Source of the DNA: Prolixibacteraceae bacterium
GTDB taxonomy: Bacteria; Bacteroidota; Bacteroidia; Bacteroidales; Prolixibacteraceae
Direction: 5' to 3'
DNA: 19,346 nucleotides
Assembly (NCBI GenBank): GCA_003537645.1
Contig: DPRM01000141.1
Span: 22,348 to 41,693, forward strand
In this document: positions 5,947-14,919 of the stretch, piece after piece
How the letters are laid out: every line of letters starts with the position of its first letter
Position numbering within the stretch: position 1 is the stretch's first letter
Made by a program: the position numbers and the translations under genes
Notes under the pieces: model-generated
What the model saw: only the letters and a program-made list of their open reading frames with translations
The model's database searches: none
What the model was told of the DNA's origin: nothing

Positions 5947-7782
5947 ATGAGGTCACAACTGTCAAGATTTTTGCAGTATTTTCTGTTTTGGATGATCTTT
6001 TTTTTGATTGCCAAGGCATTGTTTCTGGTGTGGAATTTTGAAACAACCAGTCAGTTGACGGTTGCAGAGATTTTGGGAATATTCTGGCATGGCCTGAAAA
6101 TGGATGTATCAACTGCTTGCTATCTGCTTTTGCTGCCTGGCTTATTGTTGGCTTGCCGTGTAATTTTGCCGTCAGTATTTGCCAATCGCTTTATTTATAT
6201 CTACACTCTTATTTTTCTGGTAGTTGCTTCGGCATTGGTAGTGCTCGATTTGGGTTTATACCCACATTGGGGGACACGGGTAAATGTAACCATATTCAAT
6301 TATATTGGCGATCCGGTAGCCATTGGCGCTTCAGTATCTTTTAGCGATGTTTTGTTGGGTTTATTGTTGGGTGGCAGTCTTATTGGTAGTTTTTTGTATT
6401 TGTTTAGGTTTCTTTTTCCTGAAGGAGTTGTTTGTGCCGGAAACGTAAAATGGGGAACTGCACTTTTTCAGCTTTTTCTGGTTGCAGCTCTTATTCTTCC
6501 TATCCGGGGCGGACTGGATACATCTCCACTCAATCTGAGTTCAGTGGCTTTTAGTACAAAACTGTATGTAAATCAGGCCGCAAGTAATTATCTGTGGAAT
6601 TTTGCCAAGTCGGTCGAAAAGCGTAAAAGGTTTGCAAATCCTTGCGAATACATGGAAAAGGATGAAAGTCTCCGGATTTTTAATGAATTTCAGGAACAAG
6701 ATACACTGGTTGAGCGGCCAGCATTGTTAAAATTGCAGCCCAACAAACAACCCAATGTAATACTCGTCATTCTCGAAGGTTTTTCGAATAAAGTGATTGC
6801 TGAATTAGGCGGATTGAATGGAATTGCGCCCAATTTAGACTCGCTGTGTACAAAAAGTACTGTTTTTACAAATTTTTACTCCACCGGAAACCGCTCCGAT
6901 CGCGGAATATCTGCCATTTTGGGTGGATACCCGTCGTTGTTGAGTACTTCAATAATGGTCTATCCCGAAAAAGTGGAGGGACTAACTTTGCTTCCGGAGT
7001 ATTTTAACCGAAAAAATTACAATACCTCCTTTTATTATGGAGGCGATATAAATTTCTATAATCTGAAAATATTTGTGCTGAAAGGCAATTTCGGAAAGCT
7101 GGTCACAAAAGCTGATTTTCCATCGGAATTGGGCCGGATGTCGAAATGGGGTGTTCCGGATGGATATGTATTTGAGCGTGCCACTCAGGATTTGAAAACA
7201 GAGCAGGAGCCATTTATGAAAACCATTTATACCATCAGCAGTCATCCGCCTTATGATGTGCCGTTTTCGAAATTTCGTGGAAACTCAAACGAAGAGAAAT
7301 ACCTGAATTCTGTAGCCTATACCGATAGTTGCCTTGGGATATTTATCGATTCGTTCCGAAAATCGCCGCTTTGGGAAAATACTTTGCTGATCATCACTTC
7401 CGATCACGGCACCAATCAGCCGGGGCCAACCGACATTACCGATCCGGCAAGCTACCGGATTCCGCTGATTTGGTCGGGTGGGGTAGTCGATTCACTTCTG
7501 CGGATTGAAACAATTACCCAACAATGTGATTTAGGAGCATCGCTCGTGCATCAATTAGGCTGGGAAACAGATATTTCCATATTTCAGAAAGATTTTTTTA
7601 CAGCAAATCCTTATGCATTTTATATGCACGATTCGGGCTGGGGATATGTTGTTCCTGAAGGTTTTTTTCTTTTCGATCAGGATTCCAAAGATTTTGTTTC
7701 CAAGACTCCCGGAAGATCGGTCGATCTGGTGTTTCCAAAAGCCTATTTGCAGGTTTTACACGATGATTTTATAAACCGCTAA
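5947..7782 (+). CDS. LTA-synthase-family membrane phosphoglycerol transferase (sulfatase/alkaline phosphatase fold)
   Basis: A 611-residue inner-membrane enzyme. The N-terminal ~200 residues hold about five hydrophobic segments; the remainder is a periplasmic sulfatase-fold domain like LtaS/OpgB, which move phosphoglycerol from phosphatidylglycerol onto an acceptor and leave diacylglycerol. Metal and active-site features: ILEGFS with E277, YSTGNRSDRG with the likely nucleophile T313, and ITSDHG with D486 and H487. The ATG at 5947 is preferred over the TTG at 5938, which adds only three residues. The acceptor is unknown: Gram-negatives do not make lipoteichoic acid, so periplasmic glucans, a surface glycan or lipid head-group modification are candidates. 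A lipid kinase follows 42 bases downstream. Phosphoethanolamine transferases share the fold, but the TGNRSD context and domain order look more LtaS-like. Confidence 0.85.
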   Translation: MRSQLSRFLQYFLFWMIFFLIAKALFLVWNFETTSQLTVAEILGIFWHGLKMDVSTACYLLLLPGLLLACRVILPSVFANRFIYIYTLIFLVVASALVVLDLGLYPHWGTRVNVTIFNYIGDPVAIGASVSFSDVLLGLLLGGSLIGSFLYLFRFLFPEGVVCAGNVKWGTALFQLFLVAALILPIRGGLDTSPLNLSSVAFSTKLYVNQAASNYLWNFAKSVEKRKRFANPCEYMEKDESLRIFNEFQEQDTLVERPALLKLQPNKQPNVILVILEGFSNKVIAELGGLNGIAPNLDSLCTKSTVFTNFYSTGNRSDRGISAILGGYPSLLSTSIMVYPEKVEGLTLLPEYFNRKNYNTSFYYGGDINFYNLKIFVLKGNFGKLVTKADFPSELGRMSKWGVPDGYVFERATQDLKTEQEPFMKTIYTISSHPPYDVPFSKFRGNSNEEKYLNSVAYTDSCLGIFIDSFRKSPLWENTLLIITSDHGTNQPGPTDITDPASYRIPLIWSGGVVDSLLRIETITQQCDLGASLVHQLGWETDISIFQKDFFTANPYAFYMHDSGWGYVVPEGFFLFDQDSKDFVSKTPGRSVDLVFPKAYLQVLHDDFINR

Positions 7783-7824
7783 ATTGCCAGGACGTAATTT
7801 GCAGCGTTTAATGATATACAAGCC

Positions 7825-8715
7825 ATGACACAACAGAATTGTCGAAATATATTCCTGATTATAAATAAGTACGCCGGACATGGTAAGGGCGATAAGGTTG
7901 TTGAAAAGATAATTCCATTTCTTAATAATAATGGCTGTAAGGTTGAATATGCTTTTACTGAAAAGCCCGGTCATGCCACTGAACTTTCGGCAAAAGCATC
8001 TCTTGAAAATTTTGGTTTGGTGGTTGCTGTTGGTGGCGACGGAACTGTGAATGAAGTTGCCCAGGGTTTAATTGGAACCAAAACTCCGATGGGAATTATT
8101 CCGATGGGCTCCGGAAACGGACTTGCACGAGAACTGGGCATTTCGATGGATATAAGCAAGAGTGTGCAAATTTTACTTGAAGGCAAAACCCTTGAGATTG
8201 ATGTTTGCCGGATAAACAACCAGCGATTTTTATGTACCAGTGGAATTGGATTTGATGCGCAGATTGCCGAAAAAATGAGCAAAGCCTCTTCGCGAGGATT
8301 TATGAAATACATTCAGTTGGTTGTTAAGGAGAGTATTTTGTTTAAACCACTGAAATTCAAAATGAAAATTGATGGAAAAACTTTAGAGCAATCTGTTTTT
8401 CTGATCACTTTTGCCAATGCTTCGCAATTCGGAAACAATGCATTTATTGCGCCAGCTGCCAGCATGACCGATGGTTTGATTGATGTGGTGGTGGTAAAAC
8501 CTTTTAATAAAATATGGCTGCCGGTGTTTGGAATTGGCTTGTTTACGAAAATTATTCCCCGATTGCCGTTCGTTGATTGCTACAAGGCACAACAGGTTGA
8601 ACTGGAAATGGCCGAAACTTCTATTTTTCATTTCGACGGCGAACCGGGTAAACTTAAAATTCCGGCCAAAATCAGTATCGATAACGAAAAGATTTGGGTG
8701 AGGTGCGGAAAATAA
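7825..8715 (+). CDS. Diacylglycerol kinase-family lipid kinase (YegS/DgkB type)
   Basis: A soluble 296-residue kinase of the DAGK catalytic family, which phosphorylates diacylglycerol or related lipids with ATP at the membrane surface. The nucleotide-binding motif GGDGTVNEV is at residues 70-78 and the second glycine-rich motif MGSGNGLAREL at about 94-104. FHFDGEP near the C-terminus is the conserved part of the second lobe; the length matches the family (about 290-310). The ATG at 7825 starts just before the first strand (NIFLIINKYAGHGKG), as usual. It follows the LTA-synthase-like gene by 42 bases with no terminator between, so cotranscription is likely, and recycling diacylglycerol released by that enzyme to phosphatidic acid is a sensible role. 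Sphingosine or other lipid substrates remain possible, since some Bacteroidetes make sphingolipids. Confidence 0.88.
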   Translation: MTQQNCRNIFLIINKYAGHGKGDKVVEKIIPFLNNNGCKVEYAFTEKPGHATELSAKASLENFGLVVAVGGDGTVNEVAQGLIGTKTPMGIIPMGSGNGLARELGISMDISKSVQILLEGKTLEIDVCRINNQRFLCTSGIGFDAQIAEKMSKASSRGFMKYIQLVVKESILFKPLKFKMKIDGKTLEQSVFLITFANASQFGNNAFIAPAASMTDGLIDVVVVKPFNKIWLPVFGIGLFTKIIPRLPFVDCYKAQQVELEMAETSIFHFDGEPGKLKIPAKISIDNEKIWVRCGK

Positions 8716-8807
8716 TTTTTTTGAGTTTCAATTAGATCCTTAGAAAGTACTTCTATTTGACAAAAAAATATTAATTTGGCGTCAAATCTTTTGTTTAAAC
8801 ATTTGAT

Positions 8808-11800
8808 ATGGGCCTTTTCCAAAAATCAGTACTACAGAAATATTTAAAACAGCTTGATTCCGATCTGGCCGAAACAAAATACAAGGAATTCAAAACCTAC
8901 TTTGGAAATTCTGCTATTCAGGAAAATATTCGTAACAGCAAGGAAGAACAGTTTCAGGAAGGCTTTTTACGCGAGCTGTTTGTGAAGATTTTAGGTTACA
9001 CTTTGAACCCAAATCCAAGCTTCAACCTCACCACCGAATACAAAAACATAAAAGACAGCAAAAAGGCTGATGGAGCCATTGTTATTAGTGAGGTTGTAAA
9101 GGCAGTTATCGAACTCAAAGGAACTGGCACGACTGATTTAGGAAGGATTGAAGCACAGGCATTTGGCTATAAAAATAATCAGCCTGATTGTGTATATGTT
9201 ATCACTTCGAACTTCGAGAAACTGCGTTTTTACATCGACAATGCGATTGAATTCATTGAGTTTAATTTATTTAACCTCTCCAAATCCGATTTCGAAACGC
9301 TTTTTTTATGTCTGGCGTACGATCAGATTGCCAAAGGAATTCCCAAAAAGATAAAAGATGAATCGGTAAGTCAGGAAGATTTGATTACAAAAAGTCTTTA
9401 CTCCAATTATTCCTTGTTTAAAAGGGAATTGCATCAAAATCTAGTTTCACTAAATCCGCAATATGATGCTCTGACCTTGTTCAGAAAATCACAAAAGCTC
9501 CTCGACCGTTTTTTGTTTTTATTTTTTGCTGAAGATAGGCAACTATTGCCTCCAAATTCGGTGCGGCTGGTACTGACTGACTGGAAAGATTTGCAGGAAC
9601 GCGATGTGGAAGTTCCGCTTTACGACCGCTTTAAGAAATATTTCGGCTACCTCAACACTGGGTTTAAAGGAAAACGATACGATGTATTTGCCTACAATGG
9701 TGGTTTGTTTAAAGCCGATGAAATATTGGATACCGTAGTGATTGATGATAATTTGGTGTATAAACATGCTCTAAAACTTTCGGAGTATGATTTTGCAAGT
9801 GAAGTGGATGTCAATATATTGGGACATATTTTCGAAAATTCGCTGAATGAATTGGAGGAAATCCAAGCGCAGTTTGACGGCAAGGAAATTGACAAGACCA
9901 AAACCAAACGCAAAAAAGATGGGGTGTTTTATACTCCAAAATACATTACCAAATACATTGTTGAAAACACTGTTGGCAGGCTTTGCGCGGAAAAGAAAGC
10001 TGAACTCCAATTCAACGAAGAGGATTACACCACCGATAAAAAGCGACAGATCAAAACCAAGCAGGCTTTGCTCGACAAACTGAAAACCTATCAAAACTGG
10101 TTGTTGCAACTCACAATTTGCGACCCCGCTTGTGGTTCGGGTGCTTTTCTAAATCAGGCGCTGGATTTTCTGATTGCCGAACACCGCTACATCGACGAAT
10201 TGCAGGCTAAACTTTTGGGTGTTCCAATGATATTGAGCGATGTTGAAAAAGGCATTCTTGAAAATAACCTGTTTGGTGTTGACCTAAACGAAGAAAGCGT
10301 GGAAATTGCCAAACTCTCGCTGTGGCTGCGTACCGCACAGCCCAACCGAAAGCTGAACGATTTAAGCAATAACATTAAATGCGGCAACTCACTAATAAGC
10401 GATCCAGCTGTGGCCGGTGACAAGGCGTTTGATTGGGAACGGGAATTTCCCCAGGTATTTGGACATGAAAAAGAAATAATTAAGACCACTGAAGCCAGAA
10501 AAGATGAAAGGCCTGATTATATTAAACTGATTAAAGAGAAATCGCTCGAAGCGCAATCAAAAGCAGAACAAGCATTAGCCTTATCGAAAGAAGCTGCCGA
10601 TATCTCGAAGAAAGTTTACGAATATGCAGAAAAACTTGAAAAGGTATCCGAATTGGATTCCATTTATGGCATTCGTAAAGGAGGTTTTGATGTGGTGATT
10701 GGCAATCCTCCGTATGTTGACATTAAGGCACTGCCGAATGAAATGGTTGTTTCACTTTTCAAAAACTATACTACAGCCGAGAATCGAATAAACCTCTATT
10801 CCATTTTTATCGAAAAAGCTGTTTCAATACTCAAGCCTGAAGGTTTTTTGAGCTTTATTAATCCGAATTCAATGCTCTTAAACTCATCATATCAGAAACT
10901 TAGAACCTTAATTGCTGATGGATTAAAAGAAATAGTAAAATTACCTGACGATGTATTTCCAGATGCAAAAGTTGAAACAATTATTTTGTTATTTCGGAAT
11001 GGAAAGAGAATTGAAAATGTTGATTTAATTCTTTATGACAGAACCGATAAAATTCAGTTTATTAATAATGAACTAAGATCAAACATTATTAAGCAGGATT
11101 GGAATACTAAGCAAGGAATCGTATTTTCAATTTATTCAAACAAACAACATCAGGCAATTTTAGAGAAGATAGAAACCAATGTTATTTCATTAAGCGAGAT
11201 TGCTGAATTTAGCCTTGGAATAACTCCGTATGATAAATACAGAGGTCATTCAAAAGAGATCATTGAGAATAGAAAATTTCATTCCTCAAGCAAAATAGAT
11301 GAGACTTTTAAACCATTAATTACAGGAGAGAATATCACCAGATATTTAACCCTCACACACATAAATGAATACATAAAATACGGCTCCTGGCTTGGGGCGA
11401 TGAGAGACGAACGCTTTTTTACTCAACCAAGAATATTAATACGACAAATTGTTTCAGGGAATCCTCCTAGAATATATGCTTCATATTCCGATACTGATTT
11501 GTATTTTACGCAGATAGGCTTTGGGATAATTCCAAATGAAAGCATTGATGTAAAATATTTGCTATGCCTGATTAACTCAACACTAATAAACTACTATCAC
11601 AAGTATCGTTTTTTGGACATTGAGAAGGATTTATTCCAAAAAATTCTTATCGCAAATTGCAAACAGTTTCCAATAAAATTGATAGAAATTGAAAGGCAGA
11701 AGTATTTTGCTGAATTAGCAGATCAAATGCTTTCTTTAACCAAGCAACTTCTAGAGACTTCCCGAAGATTCCAGCGAACCATTCAGAGGAAATTCGATTT

Positions 11801-12053
11801 GGAGGATTTACCCGGTAAACTACAAAATTGGTATTTGCTTACTTACAAGGAATTTATCGGCGAGTTGGGCAAAAAGAAGGTGAAATTACCGCTGAAAGAG
11901 GAGGCTGAATGGGAAGATTATTTTTTACAGGAAGCAAAGATGGCTTTGGAAATTAAAGCCGCAATTGATTTAACCGACCGGGAAATAGACCTTATGGTTT
12001 ACCAACTTTACGAACTTACTGAAGATGAAATCAGGATTGTTGAGGGAGCTTAA
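8808..12053 (+). CDS. Type IIG (Eco57I-like) restriction endonuclease-methyltransferase, single chain
   Basis: A 1081-residue protein combining DNA cleavage, adenine methylation and target recognition. The N-terminal nuclease shows a PD-(D/E)xK pattern: D88, then E102-L-K104 within VIELKG. The central N6-adenine methyltransferase has motif I DPACGSGAF at 439-447 and motif IV NPPY at 633-636. Between them lies a charged, Ala/Glu/Lys-rich, probably coiled-coil stretch (about 560-615). Residues about 700-970 should be the target recognition domain, ending in a helical part (ADQMLSLTKQLLETSRRFQ), followed by a short conserved-looking tail. No separate methylase or specificity gene is needed or present. 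The DNA encoding the recognition part is AT-richer than the flanks. It lies between metabolic genes with no integrase or IS nearby. The chain appears full length and intact. Its recognition sequence cannot be read from the protein. Confidence 0.92.
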   Translation: MGLFQKSVLQKYLKQLDSDLAETKYKEFKTYFGNSAIQENIRNSKEEQFQEGFLRELFVKILGYTLNPNPSFNLTTEYKNIKDSKKADGAIVISEVVKAVIELKGTGTTDLGRIEAQAFGYKNNQPDCVYVITSNFEKLRFYIDNAIEFIEFNLFNLSKSDFETLFLCLAYDQIAKGIPKKIKDESVSQEDLITKSLYSNYSLFKRELHQNLVSLNPQYDALTLFRKSQKLLDRFLFLFFAEDRQLLPPNSVRLVLTDWKDLQERDVEVPLYDRFKKYFGYLNTGFKGKRYDVFAYNGGLFKADEILDTVVIDDNLVYKHALKLSEYDFASEVDVNILGHIFENSLNELEEIQAQFDGKEIDKTKTKRKKDGVFYTPKYITKYIVENTVGRLCAEKKAELQFNEEDYTTDKKRQIKTKQALLDKLKTYQNWLLQLTICDPACGSGAFLNQALDFLIAEHRYIDELQAKLLGVPMILSDVEKGILENNLFGVDLNEESVEIAKLSLWLRTAQPNRKLNDLSNNIKCGNSLISDPAVAGDKAFDWEREFPQVFGHEKEIIKTTEARKDERPDYIKLIKEKSLEAQSKAEQALALSKEAADISKKVYEYAEKLEKVSELDSIYGIRKGGFDVVIGNPPYVDIKALPNEMVVSLFKNYTTAENRINLYSIFIEKAVSILKPEGFLSFINPNSMLLNSSYQKLRTLIADGLKEIVKLPDDVFPDAKVETIILLFRNGKRIENVDLILYDRTDKIQFINNELRSNIIKQDWNTKQGIVFSIYSNKQHQAILEKIETNVISLSEIAEFSLGITPYDKYRGHSKEIIENRKFHSSSKIDETFKPLITGENITRYLTLTHINEYIKYGSWLGAMRDERFFTQPRILIRQIVSGNPPRIYASYSDTDLYFTQIGFGIIPNESIDVKYLLCLINSTLINYYHKYRFLDIEKDLFQKILIANCKQFPIKLIEIERQKYFAELADQMLSLTKQLLETSRRFQRTIQRKFDLEDLPGKLQNWYLLTYKEFIGELGKKKVKLPLKEEAEWEDYFLQEAKMALEIKAAIDLTDREIDLMVYQLYELTEDEIRIVEGA

Positions 12054-12144
12054 AAAATTTCCAGAGTTTAGAATTTCACGGTCAGTACAATAAAAACCTG
12101 TTGGGTATTTTATCTTTACCAACACAAATCAATTCACAAACTCT

Positions 12145-12978
12145 ATGATTCAGGACATATATCCGCACAGGTTCAGTAATCTTTATCTGGCTAATCTTGC
12201 GCCAAAAAAAACCGATTACATCTTTCATTTTCAGGGAAATTCCATCTTGCTCAAAATCAATGGCGACGAACTGGCTCTTCCGCAGAAAAAGGATTTTCAG
12301 GAGATTTCGGAAGAAACTGATTTTGTCTTTTTATTCAGCCTGGATGAGGTGCCGTGCTTTTTGGTATTGAACGAATTGAACATCGACGAATCACAACTCG
12401 CATACACAGACATCAGCTTTTTCAGAACGACCACGCAGCGCGAAATTGGCTGGGTTAGCCTGGTAGGACTTCACCTGCGCAACTGGTATCGGCAAAACCG
12501 TTTCTGCGGTAACTGTGGCGCCAGCAATCAGCATAAAACCGACGAGCGGGCAGTGGTTTGTCCGGCTTGCAACACGGTGGTTTATCCCAAAATTTCGCCG
12601 GCTATTATTGTGGCCATCGTCAGTAACGATAAGATTTTGCTGGCCCGTAATTCGAATTTTGTGGGTGGCTGGTATTCGCTGGTGGCCGGTTTTGTTGATG
12701 TGGGCGAAACACTGGAGGAAACCGTCAGGCGCGAAGTGAAGGAAGAAGTGGGGCTCGATGTGTGGAACATCCGCTATTACAAGAGCCAGCCGTGGGAACT
12801 TTCGGGCTCGATGATGATTGGATTTATTGCCGAAGCCGACGAAAATCAGCCGATTTGCATCGACGAAAAGGAAATAACCGCTGCTGCCTGGTTTACCCGC
12901 GAAAATCTTCCGAATCATCCGCTCAACATCAGCATTGCCGGCGAAATGATCGAAAAGTTTGAGCGGGGCGAGTTGTAG
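12145..12978 (+). CDS. nudC: NAD+ diphosphatase (NADH pyrophosphatase), Nudix family
   Basis: A cytoplasmic Nudix hydrolase of 277 residues that cleaves NAD(H) to NMN(H) and AMP and, in E. coli, removes NAD caps from RNA. The zinc ribbon cysteines are C121, C124, C139 and C142 (FCGNCG and CPAC). The Nudix box spans G182 to L204 (GFVDVGE, then REVKEEVGL) with all catalytic Glu residues. The NudC-specific motif appears as SQPWELSGS (214-222) rather than the usual SQPWPFPxS; the SQPW core is retained. The N-terminal domain is divergent, as is common. The start at 12145 is the first ATG after the restriction gene, 91 bases away. TATCTTTA at 12111-12118 is a near match to a Bacteroidetes -7 box. 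Confidence 0.93.
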   Translation: MIQDIYPHRFSNLYLANLAPKKTDYIFHFQGNSILLKINGDELALPQKKDFQEISEETDFVFLFSLDEVPCFLVLNELNIDESQLAYTDISFFRTTTQREIGWVSLVGLHLRNWYRQNRFCGNCGASNQHKTDERAVVCPACNTVVYPKISPAIIVAIVSNDKILLARNSNFVGGWYSLVAGFVDVGETLEETVRREVKEEVGLDVWNIRYYKSQPWELSGSMMIGFIAEADENQPICIDEKEITAAAWFTRENLPNHPLNISIAGEMIEKFERGEL

Positions 12979-13023
12979 CTTAATTGTAAAATGCCTTATT
13001 TTTTACCAACTAAATTGATAACA

Positions 13024-14331
13024 ATGACACTCAGAAACCTAAAAACAATGTTGCTGCTCGGCTGTATGCTGAGTGCTCTTCTGATTTCGGCTCAGCCCAT
13101 CGAGCGCCTTGTAAAAATTGTGGTAGCTCCTGATCATGCCAACTGGGTGTACAAACCCGGCGAAAAGGCTAATTTTCAGGTATCTGTCCTGAAAAACAGC
13201 GAACCAGTGCCGAACGCAAAAATCAAGTATGAGTTTGGCCCGGAAATGATTACTCCGACAAAGCGCGACTCGGCAGTTTTGACCGATGGCCAGTTCAGGA
13301 TTGAAGCCGGAACCATGAAAGAGCCTGGATTCCTGCGCTGCAAAGTGTCGGCGGTGGTCGATGGCGTTCGCTACGAAAACCTGGCTACTGCCGCTTATGC
13401 GCCGGAACAGATTAAGCCAACTGCTGAATTGCCTGCCGATTTTGTTCAGTTTTGGGACAAAGCCAAAGTCGAAGCAGCCAAAGTTCCGATGGACGCAAAA
13501 CTGACTTTATTGCCCGAACGCTGTACCGAAAACGTGAATGTTTACCATGCCAATATCCAGAATTACCGCGTTGGTACACGCATGTACGGAATTTTATGCG
13601 TTCCGAAAAAAGCGGGCAAATATCCGGCTGTGCTGAAAGTTCCCGGCGCTGGTGTTCGTCAATATTACGGCGATGTGGCAACTGCCGAAAACGGGATCAT
13701 CACGCTCGAAATTGGTATTCACGGTATCTCTGTAGTTATGGATCCATCGGTTTATACGGATTTGGGAAGAACGGTGCTAGACGGCTATCCGTTTTATAAC
13801 CTCGACGACCGCGACCGGTATTACTACAAACGGGTTTACCTCGGCTGTGTCCGCGCCATCGACTTTATTTATTCGTTGCCCGAATTCGACGGATCAACTT
13901 TGGCGGTTACAGGTGGAAGCCAGGGCGGCGCTTTGTCGATTGTTACTGCCGGGCTGGATTCGCGCGTAAAATTTCTGGCGGCTTATTACCCGGCGCTTTG
14001 CGACCTGACCGGTTATCTGCACGGAAGGGCAGGAGGGTGGCCGCATATATTTGCCGATTACAATAAAGCGTTCAATGCGAAACCCGATAAAATCGAAACT
14101 TCGAAATATTACGATGTGGTGAATTTTGCCCGTCAGGTGAAAGTTCCCGGCTATTATTCGTGGGGGTACAACGATGTAACCTGCCCACCAACTTCGATGT
14201 ATTCGGCTTACAATGTGACGAATGCCCCCAAAGAATTGTATATTTACGAAGAAACCGGCCATTGGACCTATCCTGAACAGCGCGAAAAAATGCAGAACTG
14301 GCTCGTTGAAAAACTGGTTGGGAAGAAATAA
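13024..14331 (+). CDS. Secreted acetyl xylan esterase (AXE1)-family alpha/beta hydrolase
   Basis: A 435-residue exported esterase. I choose the ATG at 13024 rather than 12991 because it begins a clean signal peptide (MTLRNLKTMLLLGCMLSALL, cleavage likely after ISAQ); the upstream start would add 11 unrelated residues. Residues ~25-130 form a beta-rich, Ig-like domain. The rest is an AXE1/cephalosporin-C-deacetylase-like hydrolase with nucleophile S299 (TGGSQGGAL), D384 (GYNDVTCPP) and H413 (ETGHWTYP). Family members remove acetyl groups from xylan or acetylated sugars, probably here in the periplasm. No SusC/D or glycoside hydrolase genes are in the window, so it is not in an evident polysaccharide locus and the true substrate is open. 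Confidence 0.88.
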   Translation: MTLRNLKTMLLLGCMLSALLISAQPIERLVKIVVAPDHANWVYKPGEKANFQVSVLKNSEPVPNAKIKYEFGPEMITPTKRDSAVLTDGQFRIEAGTMKEPGFLRCKVSAVVDGVRYENLATAAYAPEQIKPTAELPADFVQFWDKAKVEAAKVPMDAKLTLLPERCTENVNVYHANIQNYRVGTRMYGILCVPKKAGKYPAVLKVPGAGVRQYYGDVATAENGIITLEIGIHGISVVMDPSVYTDLGRTVLDGYPFYNLDDRDRYYYKRVYLGCVRAIDFIYSLPEFDGSTLAVTGGSQGGALSIVTAGLDSRVKFLAAYYPALCDLTGYLHGRAGGWPHIFADYNKAFNAKPDKIETSKYYDVVNFARQVKVPGYYSWGYNDVTCPPTSMYSAYNVTNAPKELYIYEETGHWTYPEQREKMQNWLVEKLVGKK

Positions 14332-14346
14332 ATAAAAAGAAACATC

Positions 14347-14736
14347 ATGTTTACACTTGAACAAATTCACGAAGCCCATGCGAAAGTAAAAAGTGGTGCC
14401 GATTTTCCTGGTTACGTTCAGGATTTGATTGGCCTTGGAATTTTAAGCTGCGATATTTTTGTAGCCGATGGGCATGCCGAATATTGTGGCGAAGGTGGAT
14501 ACGAAGTAAAATCAGCCGCAAACTATGCAGCAAAAACGGTTGCCGACGCCAGCGATATTGAAAAGTTCAGGCATTATCTGAAAATACATCAGCAGGGCGA
14601 GACCGATTATTTCATGTTCTGCAATCATGCCGCCGAAACTGGGGTGGAAAAATGGACAGTTGACCACCAAAAGATGACTTGCATTTATTTCGATAGGGCA
14701 GGAACGGTTATGCTGGTAGAGAAAATTCCGGAATAA
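14347..14736 (+). CDS. DUF1398 family protein (E. coli YbcV-like)
   Basis: A 129-residue cytoplasmic protein without signal peptide or membrane segment. The opening FTLEQIHEAHAKVKSGADFP and the following FVADGHAEYCGEGGY closely match the DUF1398 family as I recall it from E. coli YbcV. No biochemical function is established. It begins 15 bases after the esterase stop, so cotranscription is likely, and a good terminator follows. No catalytic residues can be named. Confidence 0.85.
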   Translation: MFTLEQIHEAHAKVKSGADFPGYVQDLIGLGILSCDIFVADGHAEYCGEGGYEVKSAANYAAKTVADASDIEKFRHYLKIHQQGETDYFMFCNHAAETGVEKWTVDHQKMTCIYFDRAGTVMLVEKIPE

Positions 14737-14761
14737 GTCGAGAGCTGCAAAAGCATTTCGA

Positions 14762-14791
14762 AGGGGACGTCTTAGGATTGTCCCTTTTTTT
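14762..14791 (+). terminator. Rho-independent terminator after the DUF1398 gene
   Basis: GGGAC (14764-14768) pairs with GTCCC (14780-14784) around an 11-base loop. An extra A-T pair is possible if the G at 14763 is bulged. A run of seven T residues (14785-14791) follows directly. It closes the esterase/DUF1398 unit; the next gene starts at 14920. Confidence 0.8.
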
Positions 14792-14919
14792 GTACTTGAA
14801 TTTGACGGATACCCAGTGAAGTTGTCCTTTTGTTGAAAAAAATTGCTGTAAAATGTTTTTGTCAGTAATGTTTTTCTCAAAGTTGGTACGCATTCGTAAA
14901 AATCTATTAACCCGAATTT

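Noticed and set aside
8716..8807. Promoter for the restriction gene (TTGAC at 8757 with TTAATTTG at 8771-8778)
   Set aside because: The boxes are only 11 bases apart, too close for the Bacteroidetes -33/-7 pair, and the -7 match is imperfect.
12991..13023. Earlier ATG for the esterase
   Set aside because: It adds 11 residues ahead of a complete signal peptide; the ATG at 13024 is better placed.
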